Source of the DNA: Imbricaverruca yamaguchii
Lineage: Eukaryota; Arthropoda; Thecostraca; Neoverrucidae
Direction: 5' to 3'
DNA: 64,000 nt
Assembly (NCBI GenBank): GCA_034440575.1
Contig: JAOTOL010001498.1
Span: 934,501 to 998,500, forward strand
This document shows positions 61,966 through 64,000 of the stretch, in pieces. The notes below the pieces were generated by a model. The model saw only the letters and a program-made list of their open reading frames with translations. It was not told where the DNA came from and searched no databases. The position numbers were made by a program, and so were the translations under genes. Each line of letters begins with the position of its first letter. Position 1 is the stretch's first letter.

Positions 61966-62112
61966 CATTTCGGGTACTGTGGTAAGATGCTTTTCGGGTA
62001 CTGTGGTAAGATGCTTTTCGGGTACTGTGGTAAGATGCTTTTCGGGTACTGTGGTAAGATGCTTTTCGGGTACTGTGGAAAGATGGTTTTTGGGTACTGT
62101 GGTAAGATGCGT
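61966..62112. repeat. 24-bp tandem repeat, about 6 copies
   Basis: Unit GCTTTTCGGGTACTGTGGTA plus AGAT, with a few single-base changes at both edges. Confidence 0.94.
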
Positions 62113-63220
62113 TTCGCTTCCATCACATGCGTCTGTGTATTCTTCCGAGCATATCAGGCGATCCACCACACATCATTTTTACTGATTTCTTTAGTAGCCT
62201 TTTAGCGATGAGGATACTCGACCCATCAAATCCGATTTGACGGGATGCTTTGATTCGTCTTTTCGCTGTTCACTAGACAGGTAAAAGAGTGGTGCTGTGT
62301 TGGATCCTGAGCTGCGTGAGCATCTTTGGGAACGACTTAGCCGTGCTGCCGTTAAACGTGCGTCGCAAGCTCAATGTTCACTCCCCGCCCGCGATCACTT
62401 TCGAACCATTTCTACGCATGTACTTGCAAAGTGGTAAGCCTCTTGGAACGCACTACCGGATAATACGCTGAGAGCGAGCAAGCATCGTCTCGAAAAATAG
62501 AGTTCGTCTTCGTGTAAGAATAGGCGAGACGAAGTAGCGTTGTGCCGCTTGAGAAGAGGGCACACATATGCCACTCACTCGTACTTACTAACTGGTAATT
62601 AATTACCACGCTGCCCCAAATGTCACGCCCGCTTATCTGTGCATCATGTCCTGTTCTGCTGCTCCCGTTATGAAGAGGAGTGCTGACGTCACTTTGGACG
62701 CGTTCAGTCACTGTCACTCAGCGACGTTTTAGGCGACTACTCGGGTATTATCCAATCGGGGCAACATTTTGTTTACCTCATCGAAGTATCATTTTCAATA
62801 ATATATCCGCTGCGCTCAAAACGTTGAATTATTCCATAGCGTATTTTTCGTATCATTCGCTACCATGGCTTTGCTAATCCGCAAGTTCAGCTAACATGTG
62901 CGATATATCGACGTGCAAATAGCTAATATTGTTATGGGCGTTACATGACCAATGAAGTCGATGCGCCAAAAAGTCCCGACGAATAACTAACTATCTGAGA
63001 CTGCCAGACTCTGGGGTGTGCGGGTCACGTGGTGCACCATGACGTCACAAGGTCAAACGGCAGTAACTGGAGCGCACAGCGGGCGCCAGGTGCGTTCAGA
63101 TTTGCATTGCAAGCTACCCGCGCGAAGTTGTTACAGTTATGGCGCTTTCGAAAGCGTGACGGTCGGCAGGGGGAGGGCCCGGGCTGCCTGATCGCTCAGG
63201 TGAATCGTCGTATCATATGC
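62113..63220. other. Sequence upstream of the visible transglutaminase exons, nothing recognised
   Basis: Presumably a further intron of the transglutaminase gene. Minus-strand ORFs were checked for the active-site Cys exon and N-terminal beta-sandwich motifs, and none was seen. Confidence 0.4.
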
Positions 63221-63224
63221 ACGG

Positions 63225-63530
63225 GCAACCGTCTTACCATATACACGGGTGACCCGACATACCATATACACGGGTGACCCGACATACCATATACACGGGT
63301 GACCCGACATACCATATACACGGGTGACCCGACATACCATGTACACGGGTGACCCGACATACCATATACACGGGTGACCCGACATACCATATACACGGGT
63401 GACCCGACATACCATATACACGGGTGACCCGACATACCATGTACACGGGTGACCCGACATACCATGTACACGGGTGACCCGACATACCATATACACGGGT
63501 GACCCGACATACCATGTACACGGGTGAACT
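63225..63530. repeat. 25-bp minisatellite, about 12 copies
   Basis: Unit CGGGTGACCCGACATACCAT plus ATACA or GTACA. The A/G variant alternates irregularly. Minus-strand ORFs are by-products. Confidence 0.96.
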
Positions 63531-64000
63531 GTCATGTTATGCACTTGCCCGGGCTTCGCCTTCGCTCGCAACCATCGGATATCCATACCTCTCGAACCGC
63601 GCGATGACGCCGCCCATCATAGTCAGACACAACACTACTCTCATGACAAACTGGGACATCTCGTGACAAAGGGTTCTCTGACCAGGACATCCTCCTGCCG
63701 CGATACCACTGCATCGGGTTGAGCCAGTCATGACGACGCATCTGCCGGTGTGACGTCACGGCGGCTCGTGACGTTACCATGACCGCGACAAAGACCCATT
63801 GATTTGCCACGTGCCGGAGACGCAGTGTGGCGCGGAGTGACCGACGAGCCAGCTCTGGCCGTTCTAGGGGGGAGGGGGCGAGTGGTTAAGGTGTTGAGCC
63901 CTCGGTACAAAAGACTCGCACCACTCGGGACATTTCCCACTCCCGCGGCCCACCGACGAAACAGCGTGGGCGGCGCCATTAGCCGTGATCGTGCATAAAA
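63531..64000. other. Right-edge sequence, nothing recognised
   Basis: CpG-rich mixed sequence. Small ORFs on both strands lack recognisable domains; no exon of the transglutaminase gene was identified. Confidence 0.4.

Noticed and set aside
61259..64000. Transglutaminase active-site Cys exon
   Set aside because: Searched for GQCWVF- and NFASAHD-type codings on the minus strand and found none; it must lie further right.

Overview
Eukaryotic nuclear DNA, most likely from an invertebrate and probably an arthropod. The evidence is a multi-exon transglutaminase gene with canonical GT-AG introns, a SIRT6-type deacylase gene, tRNA-headed SINE-like repeats, TTAA-bounded short DNA transposons and very long CA/TA microsatellites. 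The species cannot be fixed from the sequence. There are no operons, CRISPR arrays, rRNA genes or convincing intact tRNA genes.

Layout. A one-exon ORF for a single-pass membrane protein of unknown function lies on the plus strand at 305-1804. From 1.8 to 24.3 kb I find no gene; this stretch holds tandem arrays with units of 20, 23, 26, 28, 43 and 66 bp, compound microsatellites, SINE-like pieces and three families of short inverted-repeat elements. An intronless SIRT6 gene (minus strand, 25934-27025) sits in a strongly CpG-depleted block (about 24.4-27.1 kb) with a CpG-rich 5' flank. From 27.5 to 29.7 kb there is an old, degenerate array with a period near 30 bp. From 32588 to 61098 (minus strand) I could assemble eight exons of a transglutaminase gene with matching splice phases. 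They encode the last 379 residues: the end of the catalytic core with the active-site His and Asp and the Ca2+-site residues, then both C-terminal beta-barrels. The exon with the active-site Cys and everything N-terminal to it must lie beyond the right edge.

The most distinctive property is tandem repetition. More than 20 unrelated minisatellites, each with its own unit, cover very roughly a fifth of the window. Several in the transglutaminase gene start at exon borders. The clearest is a 24-bp array that repeats a coding end plus its splice donor, in frame, eleven more times into the intron. A 92-bp duplication copies the acceptor of the same exon. The largest array is a 73-bp satellite of 47 nearly identical copies in intron 3. 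The three short transposon families share a subterminal layout, and two of them carry conserved AGGTCA direct repeats.

The three genes show no evident functional link. Transglutaminase cross-links proteins (in arthropods, haemolymph clotting and cuticle). SIRT6 is a nuclear NAD+-dependent deacylase. The first gene is uncharacterised.
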